Shown here piece after piece: positions 52,257 to 61,780 of a DNA stretch of 64,000 nucleotides; the first letter of the stretch is position 1, and the number at the start of each line of letters is the position of its first letter. Below the pieces are notes generated by a model, which did no database searches, was not told where the DNA came from, and saw only the letters and a list, made by a program, of their open reading frames with translations. The translations under genes were made by a program, and so were the position numbers. This DNA is from Microbacterium lemovicicum (GTDB lineage Bacteria; Actinomycetota; Actinomycetes; Actinomycetales; Microbacteriaceae): positions 930,001 through 994,000 of the forward strand of contig NZ_CP031423.1 of NCBI RefSeq assembly GCF_003991875.1, written 5' to 3'.

Positions 52257-53263
52257 CAGCGGTCTCCCTCGTAGTAGACGAACCGATTGCCGAAGCGCAC
52301 CTGGATGACCGTGATCGCCATGATGATGACGAACAGCAGCCAGGCCATCGCCGCCGCGAAGCCGAAGTTGAACTCGCGGAACGCCTGCTGGAAGAGATAG
52401 ATGGCGTAGAAGAGGGATGCTTCGGGCGAGGCGTTGCTCTGATCCCGCCAGAAGAGCAGGTAGGCCTGGTCGAAGACCTGGAACGCGGCGATGGTGAGCA
52501 CGATGACGTTGAAGAACATCGCTCCCGAGATCATCGGCAGGGTGATGGAGAAGAACTTGCGCACGGCGCCGGCACCATCGAGCGAGGCGACCTCGTAGAG
52601 CTCGGTCGGCACGCTCTTCAGCGCGGCCAGGAAGATGACCATCGTTCCGCTGACGGTCCACAGCGCCATGATCACGATGCTCGGCTTCACCCACGCGGGG
52701 TCGACGAGCCACTGGGGGCCGGCGATGCCGAAGAAGCGCAGGAACTGGTTGATGGCCCCGGTGTTGCCGTTGAGCAGGAGGAAGAAGATCGCCGCCGTCG
52801 CGACAGCGGGGGTCATCTTCGGCAGGTAGAACAGCGTGCGGAAGACGCCGGCACCCCGGCCGACGCGGTTGAGCAGCAGGGCGAGGGCGAGGGCGAACGC
52901 GATCTCGAGCGGCACGGCCATCACGGCGTAGAACAGCGTGTTCGCGAGGGAGACGCCCACGCGCGGGTCCTGGAACAGCTCGGCGTAATTGGCCAGACCG
53001 ACCGGCCGTGCACGGTTCGTGGCGAGGTTGTAGTTGCTGAACGAGATGTAGAGGCTGTAGATCATCGCCCCCGCGGTGAAGACGAGGAAGCCGATGATCC
53101 ACGGCGTGATGAACAGGTAGCCGGCGACGGCTTCGCGCTTGTTGTAGTGCTGCTTCACGCGCGGGCGACGGGCCGTGCCGCGGCGCCCCCCGGGGAGAAG
53201 CGAGCGTGCGGATGCCTCGCCCTCCTCGACGGTGGTCGTGGAGGGCCGGAGCGTGGCGCTCAT
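52256..53263 (-). CDS. Sugar ABC transporter permease (MalF type)
   Basis: 335 aa from ATG 53263. Six helices, the first 'AGYLFITPWIIGFLVFTAGAMIYSLYISF'; EAA loop 'ELYEVASLDGAGAVRKFFSITLPMISGAM'. First gene of the second sugar-uptake operon. No regulator or ATPase gene is adjacent. Confidence 0.93.
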   Translation of the reverse strand: MSATLRPSTTTVEEGEASARSLLPGGRRGTARRPRVKQHYNKREAVAGYLFITPWIIGFLVFTAGAMIYSLYISFSNYNLATNRARPVGLANYAELFQDPRVGVSLANTLFYAVMAVPLEIAFALALALLLNRVGRGAGVFRTLFYLPKMTPAVATAAIFFLLLNGNTGAINQFLRFFGIAGPQWLVDPAWVKPSIVIMALWTVSGTMVIFLAALKSVPTELYEVASLDGAGAVRKFFSITLPMISGAMFFNVIVLTIAAFQVFDQAYLLFWRDQSNASPEASLFYAIYLFQQAFREFNFGFAAAMAWLLFVIIMAITVIQVRFGNRFVYYEGDR

Positions 53264-53438
53264 CGTCCCGGCATCCGGCGAGGGGAGTGGCTGCCGTACA
53301 TGTGGTCGCCCTTTCGGTCGCGGCGGGCCCCGGCCGTGCGGCTCTGCACTTCTAGGGACACCTCTTGGCGCGAGTGTCGGTCCACTTCTCCCGCTTCTGC
53401 GAGACCCTTGCTTCTCCTGAGGAGAAGGTGTACTCGTC
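53264..53438. other. Intergenic, upstream region of second ABC operon
   Basis: Contains a perfect 7-bp palindrome CTTCTCC-TGA-GGAGAAG (53411-53427), which could be a terminator for the phosphotransferase gene or an operator for the ABC operon. No clear -35/-10 pair is visible. Confidence 0.4.
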
Positions 53439-54149
53439 TCAGGCGACTCGTCCGGACGCGAGCTGCCGCGTGAGCTCCGCGAGGTACTCGGGCGGGCCCG
53501 CCTCGGCGAACCAGAGCCAGAGCTCTGCGGCGACGATGGGCGTCCAGGCGCGCACCTCGGAGCGGTCGGCGCCGTAGGCGTCGACCATGACGTCGAACGA
53601 GCGCGGGTCCTTGCGGGAGGCGCCCCAGGCGGCGCGCGCGAGTTCTCGCAACGGGTCGCCGGCGTGCGCGGCCTCCCAGTCGAGGACGGCGGTGATGGTC
53701 GCACCGATCGCGAGCGCGTTGCCGTCTGTCCAGTCGCCATGGCAGAACGCGGGGGAGCGCGGCGCGGGGATCTCCAGCGCGAGGGGCGGGCCGCCCGCGG
53801 CGCGATAGCGCGCGACGATCAGTGCGTCATCCGGCGCGGGCGCGAGTCCGGCGGGTGGGGCGGTGGCGTGCAGCCGCCGCAGCAGCGGCATGGAGCCCGC
53901 CAGGCGCTCGTTGCGCAGGTCGGCGGTCGAGGCGTCGAGTCGCTCGCCCGGCATCCGGGTCATGAGGATGACCCCCGGTGCCTCCGACACGATCCGTGGA
54001 ACGGGGAGGCCGCAGCCGGCGGCCGCCCGTAGCGCGCGGACCTCCGTCTCGTGCCGGACGGGGTCGCTCAGGCGCTTCTCGACGAGAGAGACCCCGTCGA
54101 GGTCGACGGCCCGTACGGCGCCCACGGCTCCCTGCTGCACAGGCGACAT
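53439..54149 (-). CDS. APH-family phosphotransferase
   Basis: 236 aa from ATG 54149. The kinase-like fold is compact: 'GVSLVEKRLSDPVRHETEVRALRAA' (Lys and Glu of the N-lobe), 'VILMTRMPGERLDA', catalytic loop 'AFCHGDWTDGNALAIG' (HGDxxxxN) and metal-binding 'ITAVLDWEAAHAGDPLRELARAAW' (DWE). Family members phosphorylate aminoglycosides, macrolides, choline, homoserine or fructosamine. It is shorter than resistance APHs, and resistance is not implied. Confidence 0.88.
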   Translation of the reverse strand: MSPVQQGAVGAVRAVDLDGVSLVEKRLSDPVRHETEVRALRAAAGCGLPVPRIVSEAPGVILMTRMPGERLDASTADLRNERLAGSMPLLRRLHATAPPAGLAPAPDDALIVARYRAAGGPPLALEIPAPRSPAFCHGDWTDGNALAIGATITAVLDWEAAHAGDPLRELARAAWGASRKDPRSFDVMVDAYGADRSEVRAWTPIVAAELWLWFAEAGPPEYLAELTRQLASGRVA

Positions 54150-54180
54150 CCTCCCTCACTCCCGGCGCCGGTGGGAATGC

Positions 54181-54220
54181 GGAAGGCGGTGCGCACCGTC
54201 ACCGGCACGCACCGCCTTCC
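54181..54220. terminator. Terminator of alkaline phosphatase gene
   Basis: 13-bp perfect stem GGAAGGCGGTGCG / CGCACCGCCTTCC (54181-54193 and 54208-54220), seven bases past the phosphatase stop on the minus strand. Confidence 0.75.
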
Positions 54221-54226
54221 GGGGGT

Positions 54227-56125
54227 TCAGTTGTGCGACAGGGCGTGACCGCGACGGTGGCGACGGATGACCAGGTAGGCGCCGCCGGCAACGAGCGCCA
54301 GTGCGATGCCGCCCAGTGCGAACGGCACGGACGTGCCCGTGGTGGCCAGGCTGCCGGTGCTGCTGCTGCCCGAGCCGCTGCCCGCGGCGGCTGCCGGCGG
54401 GGTGGCGCTCGCCGTGGGCGCCGGGTCGACCGGCGCGGCGGCCGAGACGCTGACGTCGGCCGTGAGCACCACACCGGTCTGCGCGCCGGTGAGGGTGACG
54501 GTCTGCGTCCCCGGCTCGGCGGGGGCGGTCACCTGGAACGAGGCGGTGCCCCGGAGGACGTCCTGCTGTCCGAGGTCATCGGATCCCCGCACCTGCCAGT
54601 CGGCGTTCAGCCCGGACGCGGTGACCGTGTAGGTCGCGCCCGGCAGCACCTCGGTCGGTGCGGCGAGCGTGGCGGCCGCGCTGAGGGAGGCGAGGTCCTG
54701 GTTCAGGCCGAGCGTGTTCGCCGACGTGAAGAACAGGTCGGTCTGATCCGTGAGACCCACCACGTTGGCGGCGCCGGGACCGTAGCCCGCGATGCGCACC
54801 TGGGCGCCGGTGTGCTGCTGGGATCCGCCTGCGGCAGACGTGCCGTACGCCACGATCATGGGGGCGCCCTCTTCGGTGAGCAGGTGCGTGTTCAGCCCGG
54901 GGATGGCCGAGCCGACGATCTGGCTCGTGTGGGCGTGATCGGCGGTGACGACGACGAGCGTGTCCCCCTTCGTCTCGGCGTACTCCAGCGCGACCTGCAC
55001 GGCCTCGTCGAGGTCGACGGTCTCGCCGATCTGACCGCAGGCGTTGGCGGCGTGGTCCTGCTTGTCGATGCTCGCGCCCTCCACCTGGAGGAAGAACCCG
55101 TTGTCGTTGTCGAGCAGGTCGATCGCCTTGTCGGTCAGGTCGGCGAGGGACAGGCCCGTCTCGAGGCGCTCGGGATTCTCGGTGCACGCCACGGGTGCCG
55201 GAAGCTTCGTCGAGTCCGCGTCCGGGATGTCGGTGGCGTCCGGTCCGACCCACCGGGTCGGGAAGTTGCCCAAGCTGAACAGGCCGAGGAGCGGCTGGTC
55301 GGCGTCGGCGGTCGTGACGGCCGCCAGTTCCGCCGCGTTGTCGACGCGCTGGTAGCCGCGGTCGGAGGCCTGCTCGAACAGCGTCTTGCCGGCCCAGGGG
55401 CCGGCAACGGCGGACTCCTCGAAGGTCGCCGCACCGCCGCCGAGCGTGACGTCGGGGCGGACGTTCAGGAGCTGCTCGCTGATCGAGCCGAGGCCGCCCG
55501 CTTCGACGGACTCCGAGCTGCAGTCCGCGGTGGTCTTCACGGGGCCGAAGCAGCCGCGCTTGGAGATGTGGGCGATCTCGGCGCCGGGGGTGGCGTCCTG
55601 GATCTCCGCCGTCGAGACGTTGCCCGTCTTGAGGCCGTTCGCCTTCGCGATCTCCAGGAGGGTCGCCTGCGGGTCCAGGTCGACGTCGACGCTGAGACGG
55701 CCGTTGACCGTCTTCGTGCCCGTCGACCAGCCGCTGGCGGTGGAGGCGGACTCCGAGGCGTAGTTGACCGAGCCGTCCGCGTTCACCGCGTACGTCGTGT
55801 ACGAACCCGTCAGGGGAAGCGCGTCGATGCCGGCGAAGCGGCCGCCGGCGCCCTCGGCGTAGTTGCGGGCGACGGTGATCTCGGAGTCGCCCATTCCGTC
55901 GCCGATGAGGAGGATGACGTTCTTGGCGGGGCCGTCCACGAGGGATTCGCGGAGCATCTCCGTCATGTCGCCGTCGTTGCGGGTCGCGCCGCCGTGCTCG
56001 GTGACGTCGTCGGGGGTGGCGGCCGACGCGGGAAGGGCGGCGAGGCCGACCAGGCCGACGAGTGCGGCCGAGGTGGCGGTGAGGGCCAGGGCGGCGCGCA
56101 TGCGCCGCGCGGTCCGGTGCTTCAT
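54227..56125 (-). CDS. Secreted, wall-anchored alkaline phosphatase (PhoA-like)
   Basis: 632 aa from ATG 56125. Signal peptide: '[33 protein letters not shown]'. The catalytic core has '[15 protein letters not shown]' (Asp76, metal), '[16 protein letters not shown]' (nucleophile Ser126), '[21 protein letters not shown]' (Glu/Asp/His metal ligands) and '[16 protein letters not shown]' (Asp/His). After residue about 480 comes an Ig-like domain and a Ser/Pro/Gly linker. The C terminus '[34 protein letters not shown]' is a sorting signal with LATTG, the LAxTG form used by class E sortases. It releases phosphate from esters at the cell surface. Confidence 0.92.
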   Translation of the reverse strand: MKHRTARRMRAALALTATSAALVGLVGLAALPASAATPDDVTEHGGATRNDGDMTEMLRESLVDGPAKNVILLIGDGMGDSEITVARNYAEGAGGRFAGIDALPLTGSYTTYAVNADGSVNYASESASTASGWSTGTKTVNGRLSVDVDLDPQATLLEIAKANGLKTGNVSTAEIQDATPGAEIAHISKRGCFGPVKTTADCSSESVEAGGLGSISEQLLNVRPDVTLGGGAATFEESAVAGPWAGKTLFEQASDRGYQRVDNAAELAAVTTADADQPLLGLFSLGNFPTRWVGPDATDIPDADSTKLPAPVACTENPERLETGLSLADLTDKAIDLLDNDNGFFLQVEGASIDKQDHAANACGQIGETVDLDEAVQVALEYAETKGDTLVVVTADHAHTSQIVGSAIPGLNTHLLTEEGAPMIVAYGTSAAGGSQQHTGAQVRIAGYGPGAANVVGLTDQTDLFFTSANTLGLNQDLASLSAAATLAAPTEVLPGATYTVTASGLNADWQVRGSDDLGQQDVLRGTASFQVTAPAEPGTQTVTLTGAQTGVVLTADVSVSAAAPVDPAPTASATPPAAAAGSGSGSSSTGSLATTGTSVPFALGGIALALVAGGAYLVIRRHRRGHALSHN

Positions 56126-56288
56126 GGGGAGTCCTGTCGTTCGGAGGAGCCGTGGGGACGGCTGCATAGGGTTCTCCCAGGAAACAGGGACCAGGTCGAC
56201 GGCAGTGCGCCGAAAGGGTGACCGGCAGGTGACGCGACGGTGGCCATCCGGTGGCCGCGGCATCCGATCGTCACCGCGACCGGGAACG

Positions 56289-56325
56289 ACGAAGCGCCCG
56301 GCACGCGAGGTGCCGGGCGCTTCGT
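56289..56325. terminator. Terminator hairpin behind SRPBCC gene
   Basis: 16-bp perfect stem ACGAAGCGCCCGGCAC / GTGCCGGGCGCTTCGT (56289-56304, 56310-56325), nine bases past the SRPBCC stop. Confidence 0.82.
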
Positions 56326-56333
56326 GGAGAGGA

Positions 56334-56789
56334 TCAGGCCTCGACGTCTCCGCGCCAGGCGCCGGTCGCCGTGCCCTTCTTCTCGATGAACTCCTTGAAG
56401 TTCTCGAGGTCCTTCTTGACGGCGTGCTGACCGACGCCGACCACCGAGCCGAGCGTCTCGAGGAAGCCCTCGGGCTTCCAGTCGAGCTGCACGGTCACGC
56501 GGCTGGTCGTGTCGCTGAGCTTGTGGAACGTGACGACCCCGGCGTGGTCGGTGTCGCCGCCGGTGCTGTTCCAGGCGACGCGCTCGTCGGGGTGCTGCTC
56601 GGTGATCTCGGCGTCGAACTCACGCACCTGACCGGCGATCTTCACGACCCAGTGGGTGTGGGTGTCGCCCGTCTGGGTGATCGACTCGACCTCGTCGAGG
56701 AAATGCGGGAAGGACTCGAACTGGGTCCACTGGTTGTACGCCGTCGTGACCGGCACGTCGACGTCGATGGTCTCGATGATCTGCGTCAT
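56334..56789 (-). CDS. SRPBCC-family (polyketide cyclase/dehydrase-like) protein
   Basis: 151 aa from ATG 56789 with AAGGAGAAGCC upstream. '[46 protein letters not shown]' is the classic opening of the START/Bet-v-1-like small-ligand-binding proteins, closing with the long helix '[18 protein letters not shown]'. Binds an unknown hydrophobic molecule. Its upstream region is shared with the small plus-strand gene at 57021. Confidence 0.9.
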   Translation of the reverse strand: MTQIIETIDVDVPVTTAYNQWTQFESFPHFLDEVESITQTGDTHTHWVVKIAGQVREFDAEITEQHPDERVAWNSTGGDTDHAGVVTFHKLSDTTSRVTVQLDWKPEGFLETLGSVVGVGQHAVKKDLENFKEFIEKKGTATGAWRGDVEA

Positions 56790-56907
56790 GGCTTCTCCTT
56801 GGATCGGTGGAGTCCACTCAACCGCGCCTGCCTCCCCGATGACCGGGCCTTGCCAGAGTCGCGGCGGTGTGCTGTCATACGCCGCCGCGGAGTGGGGGAG
56901 AAGTTCA

Positions 56908-56921
56908 TATGCGAATGCATA
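56908..56921. promoter_or_regulatory. Inverted repeat TATGC-GAAT-GCATA
   Basis: Perfect 5-bp arms with a 4-bp spacer in an AT-rich patch between the divergent SRPBCC and 57021 genes. Candidate operator or promoter element; no cognate regulator is adjacent. Confidence 0.4.
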
Positions 56922-57020
56922 CGTTTCGCCGATCGTCAAGGCCCGATAACCGCGCGAGACTGCGCTTTGAATGGGGGGAGCGGTCGCACTCAGCGGCCTG
57001 CACGGAGCACAGGAGACGAC

Positions 57021-57155
57021 ATGCGGGACGACATCACGGCGGCGACGATCCGGTCGGTGCTCGATGCGTGCGCGCAGCTGGTCCGTCGTCAGCCTCGACG
57101 CCGCTCCACCTGGGTGCCGGCGTTCGACGCCGCCCCGGCGCGCGCGTCGGCCTGA
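57021..57155 (+). CDS. Small basic peptide (44 aa)
   Basis: ATG 57021 with an excellent AGGAGA ribosome site five bases upstream. Product 'MRDDITAATIRSVLDACAQL', then an Arg-rich centre and an Ala-rich end. The strong translation signal and a terminator hairpin immediately behind support expression. One helix with a single Cys; no recognised family. Confidence 0.55.
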   Translation: MRDDITAATIRSVLDACAQLVRRQPRRRSTWVPAFDAAPARASA

Positions 57156-57161
57156 CCTCCG

Positions 57162-57181
57162 GAGCGCCGCAGTCGGCGCTC
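57162..57181. terminator. Bidirectional terminator hairpin
   Basis: GAGCGCCG-CAGT-CGGCGCTC, 8-bp stem between the convergent small genes at 57021 and 57399. Confidence 0.6.
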
Positions 57182-57186
57182 GTGCG

Positions 57187-57399
57187 TCAGGCCTGACGCA
57201 GCTCCTCGTGCGAGGCCTCCATGGCCGTCGACTTCAGCTGCATGATCGCCACGGCCTCGTGCAGGGCGCCGACCGACGTCTCGAGCTCGTCGTACCGGTG
57301 GACGAAGCCGTTGGCATCGCGCGCCGTGATCGTGACGAGGGCGTACCCGTGGCGCGCCACCCGTCCGCTGCTGCGACTCGACCGCTTGCGCTCACCCAT
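57187..57399 (-). CDS. Small hypothetical protein (70 aa)
   Basis: ATG 57399 with GGGGAT upstream. 'GYALVTITARDANGFVHRYDELETSVGALHEAVAIMQLKSTAMEASHEEL' has a beta-hairpin followed by one long amphipathic helix, protein-like in composition, with a basic N terminus ('GERKRSSRSSGRVARH'). Ends at the shared hairpin. No function known. Confidence 0.6.
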   Translation of the reverse strand: MGERKRSSRSSGRVARHGYALVTITARDANGFVHRYDELETSVGALHEAVAIMQLKSTAMEASHEELRQA

Positions 57400-57604
57400 C
57401 GGATCCCCTTCCCCGTGACGACGAGCGTCGCTCCGGACGTCCCGTCGGACTCAGGATGCCGCACCGCGCCGTCGGCACGCGGTTGCGACGTGCCGCGGCG
57501 CGCGGTCCGTCGCGAGGTGTGTCGCCGGATGGAGCGGACTGTCGGCGTGTCGCGGTGGCCGGCCCGGGGTGGAGGGCGTCGGCGGCTGCGGGCAGACTGA
57601 CCCC

Positions 57605-58684
57605 ATGAGCGACGAGACGCGCGCGTGGGTGCTGCATGTCGACCTCGACCAGTTCATCGCGGCCGTCGAGGTGCTCCGGCGGCCCGAGCTCGCCGGCCTG
57701 CCCCTGATCGTCGGCGGCCGCGGAGAGCCGGGCGAGCGTGCCGTGGTCTCCACGGCGTCGTACGAGGCGCGCGCGTTCGGCGTCGGATCGGGGATGCCGC
57801 TGCGCCTCGCCGCCCGGAAGGTGCCGGATGCCGTCATCCTGCCCGTCGACCGCGAGGCCTACGAGGCGGCTTCCGACGAGGTGACGGCGACGCTGCGCGC
57901 GCACCCCGGAGCAGTCGTGCAGGTGCTGGGCTGGGACGAGGCCTTCGTCGGTCTGAGCGTCGCCGACCCGGAGGCGTCGGCTCGTGCGCTGCAGGCCGAG
58001 GTGCTCGAGCGCACGCGCCTGCACTGCTCGGTCGGCATCGGCGACACGCTCGTGCGGGCGAAGGTCGCCACCGGCTTCGGCAAGCCCGCCGGCATGTTCC
58101 GCCTCACGGCCGACACGTGGCTCGATGTCATGGGCGCACGCCCGACGATCGATCTGTGGGGCGTCGGCAAGAAGGTGTCGGCGCGGCTCGCCGGCCTCGG
58201 CGTGGAGACGGTGGCGCAGCTCGCCGACGCAGACCCCGCCGCCCTGGTGGCGGAGTTCGGCCCGAAGATGGGGCCGTGGTACCGGCAGCTCGGACAGGGC
58301 GGCGGCACGGCGGTCGTCGACGACACGCCCTGGGTCGCCCGCGGGCACTCGCGTGAGACGACCTACCCGGTCGACCTCGGCGAGCGCGCCGCGATCCTCG
58401 CCGCCGTCGACGACCTCTTCGACGCCGTGTGGGCGGACGTGACCGGCGAGGGCCGGCCCGTCGTCGGGCTGACGCTGAAGGTGCGCTACGCGCCCTTCAC
58501 CACGAAGGTCTTCACCAAGAAGATCCCGGCCACATCCGATCGTGCGGAGGTCGCCGCGCGTGTTCGCGATCTCGTCGACCGGATGGAGCCGGATCGGGCC
58601 GTGCGGCTGCTCGGCGTACGCGCCGAGATGACCATGCCGGAGGACGCGCGGGAGGGGCACACGCCGACCCGCGGAGGCTGGTGA
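57605..58684 (+). CDS. Y-family DNA polymerase (DinB/Pol IV type)
   Basis: 359 aa from ATG 57605. Palm residues: 'WVLHVDLDQFIAAVEVLRRPEL' (first Asp) and 'VQVLGWDEAFVGLSVADPEA' (Asp-Glu; most Pol IV enzymes have SxDEAYLD here, so the flanking residues differ). Other motifs: 'VVSTASYEARAFGVGSGMPLRLA' (fingers), 'CSVGIGDTLVRAKVATGFGKPAG' and thumb 'DLWGVGKKVSARLAGLGVETVAQLA'. Little finger is 'VKVRYAPFTTKVFTKKI'-like. Error-prone translesion synthesis. No SOS-box-like palindrome is seen upstream. Confidence 0.9.
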   Translation: MSDETRAWVLHVDLDQFIAAVEVLRRPELAGLPLIVGGRGEPGERAVVSTASYEARAFGVGSGMPLRLAARKVPDAVILPVDREAYEAASDEVTATLRAHPGAVVQVLGWDEAFVGLSVADPEASARALQAEVLERTRLHCSVGIGDTLVRAKVATGFGKPAGMFRLTADTWLDVMGARPTIDLWGVGKKVSARLAGLGVETVAQLADADPAALVAEFGPKMGPWYRQLGQGGGTAVVDDTPWVARGHSRETTYPVDLGERAAILAAVDDLFDAVWADVTGEGRPVVGLTLKVRYAPFTTKVFTKKIPATSDRAEVAARVRDLVDRMEPDRAVRLLGVRAEMTMPEDAREGHTPTRGGW

Positions 58685-58786
58685 CATCCCGGTCGACGAC
58701 CGGCGGAACACGGCGTCCCGGGCGGGCTGCGGCACGGTCGGGGGATCGCGGTCCGGGGGCGGCTCGCGGCGTGCGAGGATACTCCG

Positions 58787-59620
58787 GTGCAACGCGTCGT
58801 GACCGCTGAACTGGACCTCGAGCTGGGCGCGTCGGTCGACCTCATCTTCTCGATCGCGACGGCCCAGCCCGTGCCGCTGTCGCGTGAGATCCTGACGTTC
58901 ACGCAGGGCGATCGCGAGTACACCCCGACCGAGATCGTCGACCAGTCCGGCAGCCGCCTGCACCGCCTCACCGGGGAGGCCGGACGGCTCGAGGTGCGCT
59001 ACGAGGCGGTCGTCGACGGGGCGGCCGCCAGCATCCGCACGAGCGATCTCGAAGCCATCACCTACCTGCGTCCGAGCCGCTACTGCCAGTCCGACGAGGT
59101 GTTCTCCCAGGCCCGCCGGCAGTTCCGCGGCCTCGGCGGTCACGAGCTCATCGCGGCGGTGTCGGACTTCGTCTCCGCGAGCGTCACCTACACGCCGGGG
59201 CTCAGCATGGGCACCGACAGCGCGGTGACCACCCTCATGACGGGCCAGGGCGTCTGCCGCGACTACGCGCACGTCGTGATCGCGCTGCTGCGGGCGATGG
59301 ACATGCCCGCCCGTTACGCCGCCTGCTACGCGCCGGGCCTGCGCCCGATGGACTTCCATGCCGTCGCCGAGGCCTACCACGACGGTGCCTGGTACGTGCT
59401 GGACGCGACCCGCCTGGCCGACCGCCGGAGCCTCGTGCGCATCGCCACGGGACGGGACGCCGCGGACTGCGCCTTCCTCAGCTACCACGGAGGTCACGTC
59501 GCGATGCCGCACATGCGCGTGGACGCCTGGACCGTGCCCGACGATGCCGACGGTGACTCCGTAGCCGCCGCGGATGAGGACGCCGCGGACGACTTCACCT
59601 CCCTGGTGCAGATCGCCTGA
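58787..59620 (+). CDS. Transglutaminase-like protease-fold protein
   Basis: 277 aa from GTG 58787. A beta-rich N-terminal domain (about 1-90) precedes the transglutaminase core with all three catalytic residues: Cys157 in 'GQGVCRDYAHV', His191 in 'PMDFHAVAEAYHDG' and Asp206 in 'WYVLDATRL'. This is the architecture of bacterial transglutaminase-family proteins usually linked to peptidase or ATP-grasp partners. None is present here. Cytoplasmic; substrate unknown. The C terminus is acidic. Confidence 0.9.
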   Translation: MQRVVTAELDLELGASVDLIFSIATAQPVPLSREILTFTQGDREYTPTEIVDQSGSRLHRLTGEAGRLEVRYEAVVDGAAASIRTSDLEAITYLRPSRYCQSDEVFSQARRQFRGLGGHELIAAVSDFVSASVTYTPGLSMGTDSAVTTLMTGQGVCRDYAHVVIALLRAMDMPARYAACYAPGLRPMDFHAVAEAYHDGAWYVLDATRLADRRSLVRIATGRDAADCAFLSYHGGHVAMPHMRVDAWTVPDDADGDSVAAADEDAADDFTSLVQIA

Positions 59621-59661
59621 CGGTCCGGCCGCCGCGGCCGCTGCGGGTGCGCGCGGCGCGT

Positions 59662-59979
59662 TCAGCCGGCCTGGACGGCGGTGGAGACGAGCACCACGAT
59701 GACGGGCACGAGCCCGAGGATCGCGCCCACGGCTCCGTAGACGCGGGGCCGAGCCACGACCATCGCGATGATCCCCAACAGGACCGCCACCGCCCCGACC
59801 ACCACGGAGGCGTAGAAGAAGAGGACGGCGAGCACGGCTCCGCCCGACAGACCCTGCCCGTCGACGGCTGCGCCGAGGACCCAGAAGGCGATGATCATCA
59901 GTGTCGCGACCGCCCCCACCACGAGGGATGCGATGCCGAGTCCGCGACGAGAGCGCGGGGGTGCAGAGGGGCCGGTCAT
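59662..59979 (-). CDS. Small membrane protein (105 aa)
   Basis: ATG 59979. Basic Pro/Arg N terminus, then three helices: 'LGIASLVVGAVATLMIIAFWVLGAA' (14-38), 'GAVLAVLFFYASVVVGAVAVLLGIIAMVVA' (48-77) and 'VYGAVGAILGLVPVIVVLVSTAV' (80-102). Resembles short DUF4190-like proteins. Antisense to nothing essential; lies between the transglutaminase and argS. Confidence 0.7.
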   Translation of the reverse strand: MTGPSAPPRSRRGLGIASLVVGAVATLMIIAFWVLGAAVDGQGLSGGAVLAVLFFYASVVVGAVAVLLGIIAMVVARPRVYGAVGAILGLVPVIVVLVSTAVQAG

Positions 59980-59992
59980 GGCGACAGCATAG

Positions 59993-60024
59993 GGCGCCCT
60001 CCGGCAGTCCTGCCGGAGGGCGCC
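59993..60024. other. 15-bp hairpin upstream of argS
   Basis: GGCGCCCTCCGGCAG-TC-CTGCCGGAGGGCGCC, perfect stem 50 bases before the argS start, in the leader region. It is not behind any plus-strand gene closer than 59620. Could be a late terminator of the transglutaminase transcript or a leader structure. Confidence 0.55.
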
Positions 60025-60073
60025 GCCGCCCGTTCAGGGGAGCCGGAGGCGGCCGAACTAGACTGGACCGGCT

Positions 60074-61741
60074 ATGGACCCCGAAGCCCTCTCCGCCGCC
60101 CTGCTCGCCGTCGTGACCCCGCTCGCGGAGGCTCGACGCCAGGGATCCAGCGCCGGGCTCACCGCCGCCGACCTGGTCCTGGACCGCCCGAAGAATCGCG
60201 ACCACGGCGACTGGGCGTCCAACGCCGCGCTGAAGCTCGCCAAGAAGCTCGGCGCCGACCCGCGCGAGTTCGCCGCCGAGATCGCGGCCGGCCTGACGGA
60301 GGTCGACGGCATCATGTCGGTCGACGTCGCCGGACCCGGCTTCATCAACATCACGCTGGATGCCGCGGCCGCCGGCGCGCTCGCGAAGACCATCGTCGAG
60401 GCGGGGGCGGCGTTCGGATCCAACGAGTCGCAGCGGGGCAACACGATCAACCTCGAGTTCGTCTCGGCGAACCCCACCGGCCCGCTCCACATCGGGCACA
60501 CGCGGTGGGCGGCGCTCGGCGACTCGATCGGTCGCCTGCTCCAGGCCAGCGGAGCGACCGTCGCGCGCGAGTTCTACATCAACGACGCGGGCGTGCAGAT
60601 GGAGCGGTTCGGCCGCTCCGTGCTCGCCGCGGCCACGGGCCAGCCCACCCCCGAGGGCGGCTACGCCGGCGGCTACATCGACGAGCTCGGACGGCGGGTG
60701 CTCGTCGAGCGCCCCGACCTGCTCGACCTCCCCGAGGAGGAGCAGGTCGCGGCGGCGCGCGATGCGGCATACGCCCTGCAGCTCGGCGAGCTCCAGGCAT
60801 CCCTCGCCGCGTTCAACGTCGACTTCGACGTGTGGTTCTCCGAGCGGGTGCTGCACGCGAAGGGCGCGGACGGTGGACCGAGCCTCGTCGACGAGGCCGT
60901 CGACCGCCTCGTCGCGCAGGGCCACGTGTTCGAGGACGAGGGCGCCGTCTGGGTGCGCACCACCGACTTCGGCGACGACAAGGACCGGGTCATCCGCCGC
61001 TCCAACGGCGAGTACACCTACTTCGCCGCCGACGCCGCGTACTACCTGAACAAGGGCGACCGCGGCTTCGCGCACAAGATCTACCTGCTCGGCGCCGATC
61101 ACCACGGCTACGTGCACCGGCTGAAGGCGCTCGCCGGCGCGGCCGGCGACGACCCCGACGCCGACATCGAGGTGCTCATCGGGCAGCTGGTCTCGGTCAA
61201 CGGTGCGCGGCTGAGCAAGCGCGCGGGCAACATCATCGAGATGGACGACCTGCGCGAGTGGCTCGGCACCGACGCGCTGCGGTACTCGCTGGGCCGGTAC
61301 CCCGCCGACTCGCCCCTGACGCTCGACCCCGAGCTCCTGCGCAAGCGCACGAACGACAACCCGGTCTTCTACGTGCAGTACGCGCACGCCCGCACGCACA
61401 ACGTCGGACGCAATGCCGCGGCATCCGGGGTCGACCGCTCGGAGTTCGCACCCGAGCTGCTGACGCACCCGACCGAGTCGGCGCTGCTCGGCGCCCTGCA
61501 GGAGTTCCCGCGCATCGTCGCCTTCGCCGCGGAGGTGCGCGAGCCGCACCGCGTCGCGCGCTACCTCGAGGAGCTCGCCGGTCTGTACCACCGCTGGTAC
61601 GACAGCTGCCGCGTGATCCCGCTCGGAGACGCTCCGGTCGAGGCCGTGCACCGCACGCGCCTCTGGCTGAACGACGCCACCGGACAGGTGCTGCGCAACG
61701 GACTCGACCTGCTCGGCGTGAGTGCGCCCGAGCGCATGTGA
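60074..61741 (+). CDS. argS: Arginyl-tRNA synthetase
   Basis: 555 aa from ATG 60074. Class I synthetase that charges tRNA-Arg. The N-terminal additional domain ends in '[13 protein letters not shown]'. HIGH signature '[29 protein letters not shown]', KMSKS equivalent '[17 protein letters not shown]', and DALR anticodon-binding domain from about 430 ('[20 protein letters not shown]') to the invariant C terminus '[16 protein letters not shown]'. Complete. Followed by the DUF2993 gene and lysA, an order common in Microbacteriaceae. Confidence 0.97.
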   Translation: MDPEALSAALLAVVTPLAEARRQGSSAGLTAADLVLDRPKNRDHGDWASNAALKLAKKLGADPREFAAEIAAGLTEVDGIMSVDVAGPGFINITLDAAAAGALAKTIVEAGAAFGSNESQRGNTINLEFVSANPTGPLHIGHTRWAALGDSIGRLLQASGATVAREFYINDAGVQMERFGRSVLAAATGQPTPEGGYAGGYIDELGRRVLVERPDLLDLPEEEQVAAARDAAYALQLGELQASLAAFNVDFDVWFSERVLHAKGADGGPSLVDEAVDRLVAQGHVFEDEGAVWVRTTDFGDDKDRVIRRSNGEYTYFAADAAYYLNKGDRGFAHKIYLLGADHHGYVHRLKALAGAAGDDPDADIEVLIGQLVSVNGARLSKRAGNIIEMDDLREWLGTDALRYSLGRYPADSPLTLDPELLRKRTNDNPVFYVQYAHARTHNVGRNAAASGVDRSEFAPELLTHPTESALLGALQEFPRIVAFAAEVREPHRVARYLEELAGLYHRWYDSCRVIPLGDAPVEAVHRTRLWLNDATGQVLRNGLDLLGVSAPERM

Positions 61742-61780
61742 CACCGGGGTGCCTGTGCTGAGCGAATGGATCGACATCAC

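Noticed and set aside
53978..56221. A 747-codon plus-strand open frame
   Set aside because: Antisense to the alkaline phosphatase; Gly/Arg/Val-rich with no domain.
59980..60073. T-box riboswitch before argS
   Set aside because: No T-box consensus or specifier stem is visible; only a simple hairpin.
57392..61780. A 1462-codon open frame on the minus strand
   Set aside because: It is antisense to DinB, transglutaminase and argS, with no recognised motif and low-complexity composition. Long antisense frames are expected opposite GC-rich codon usage.
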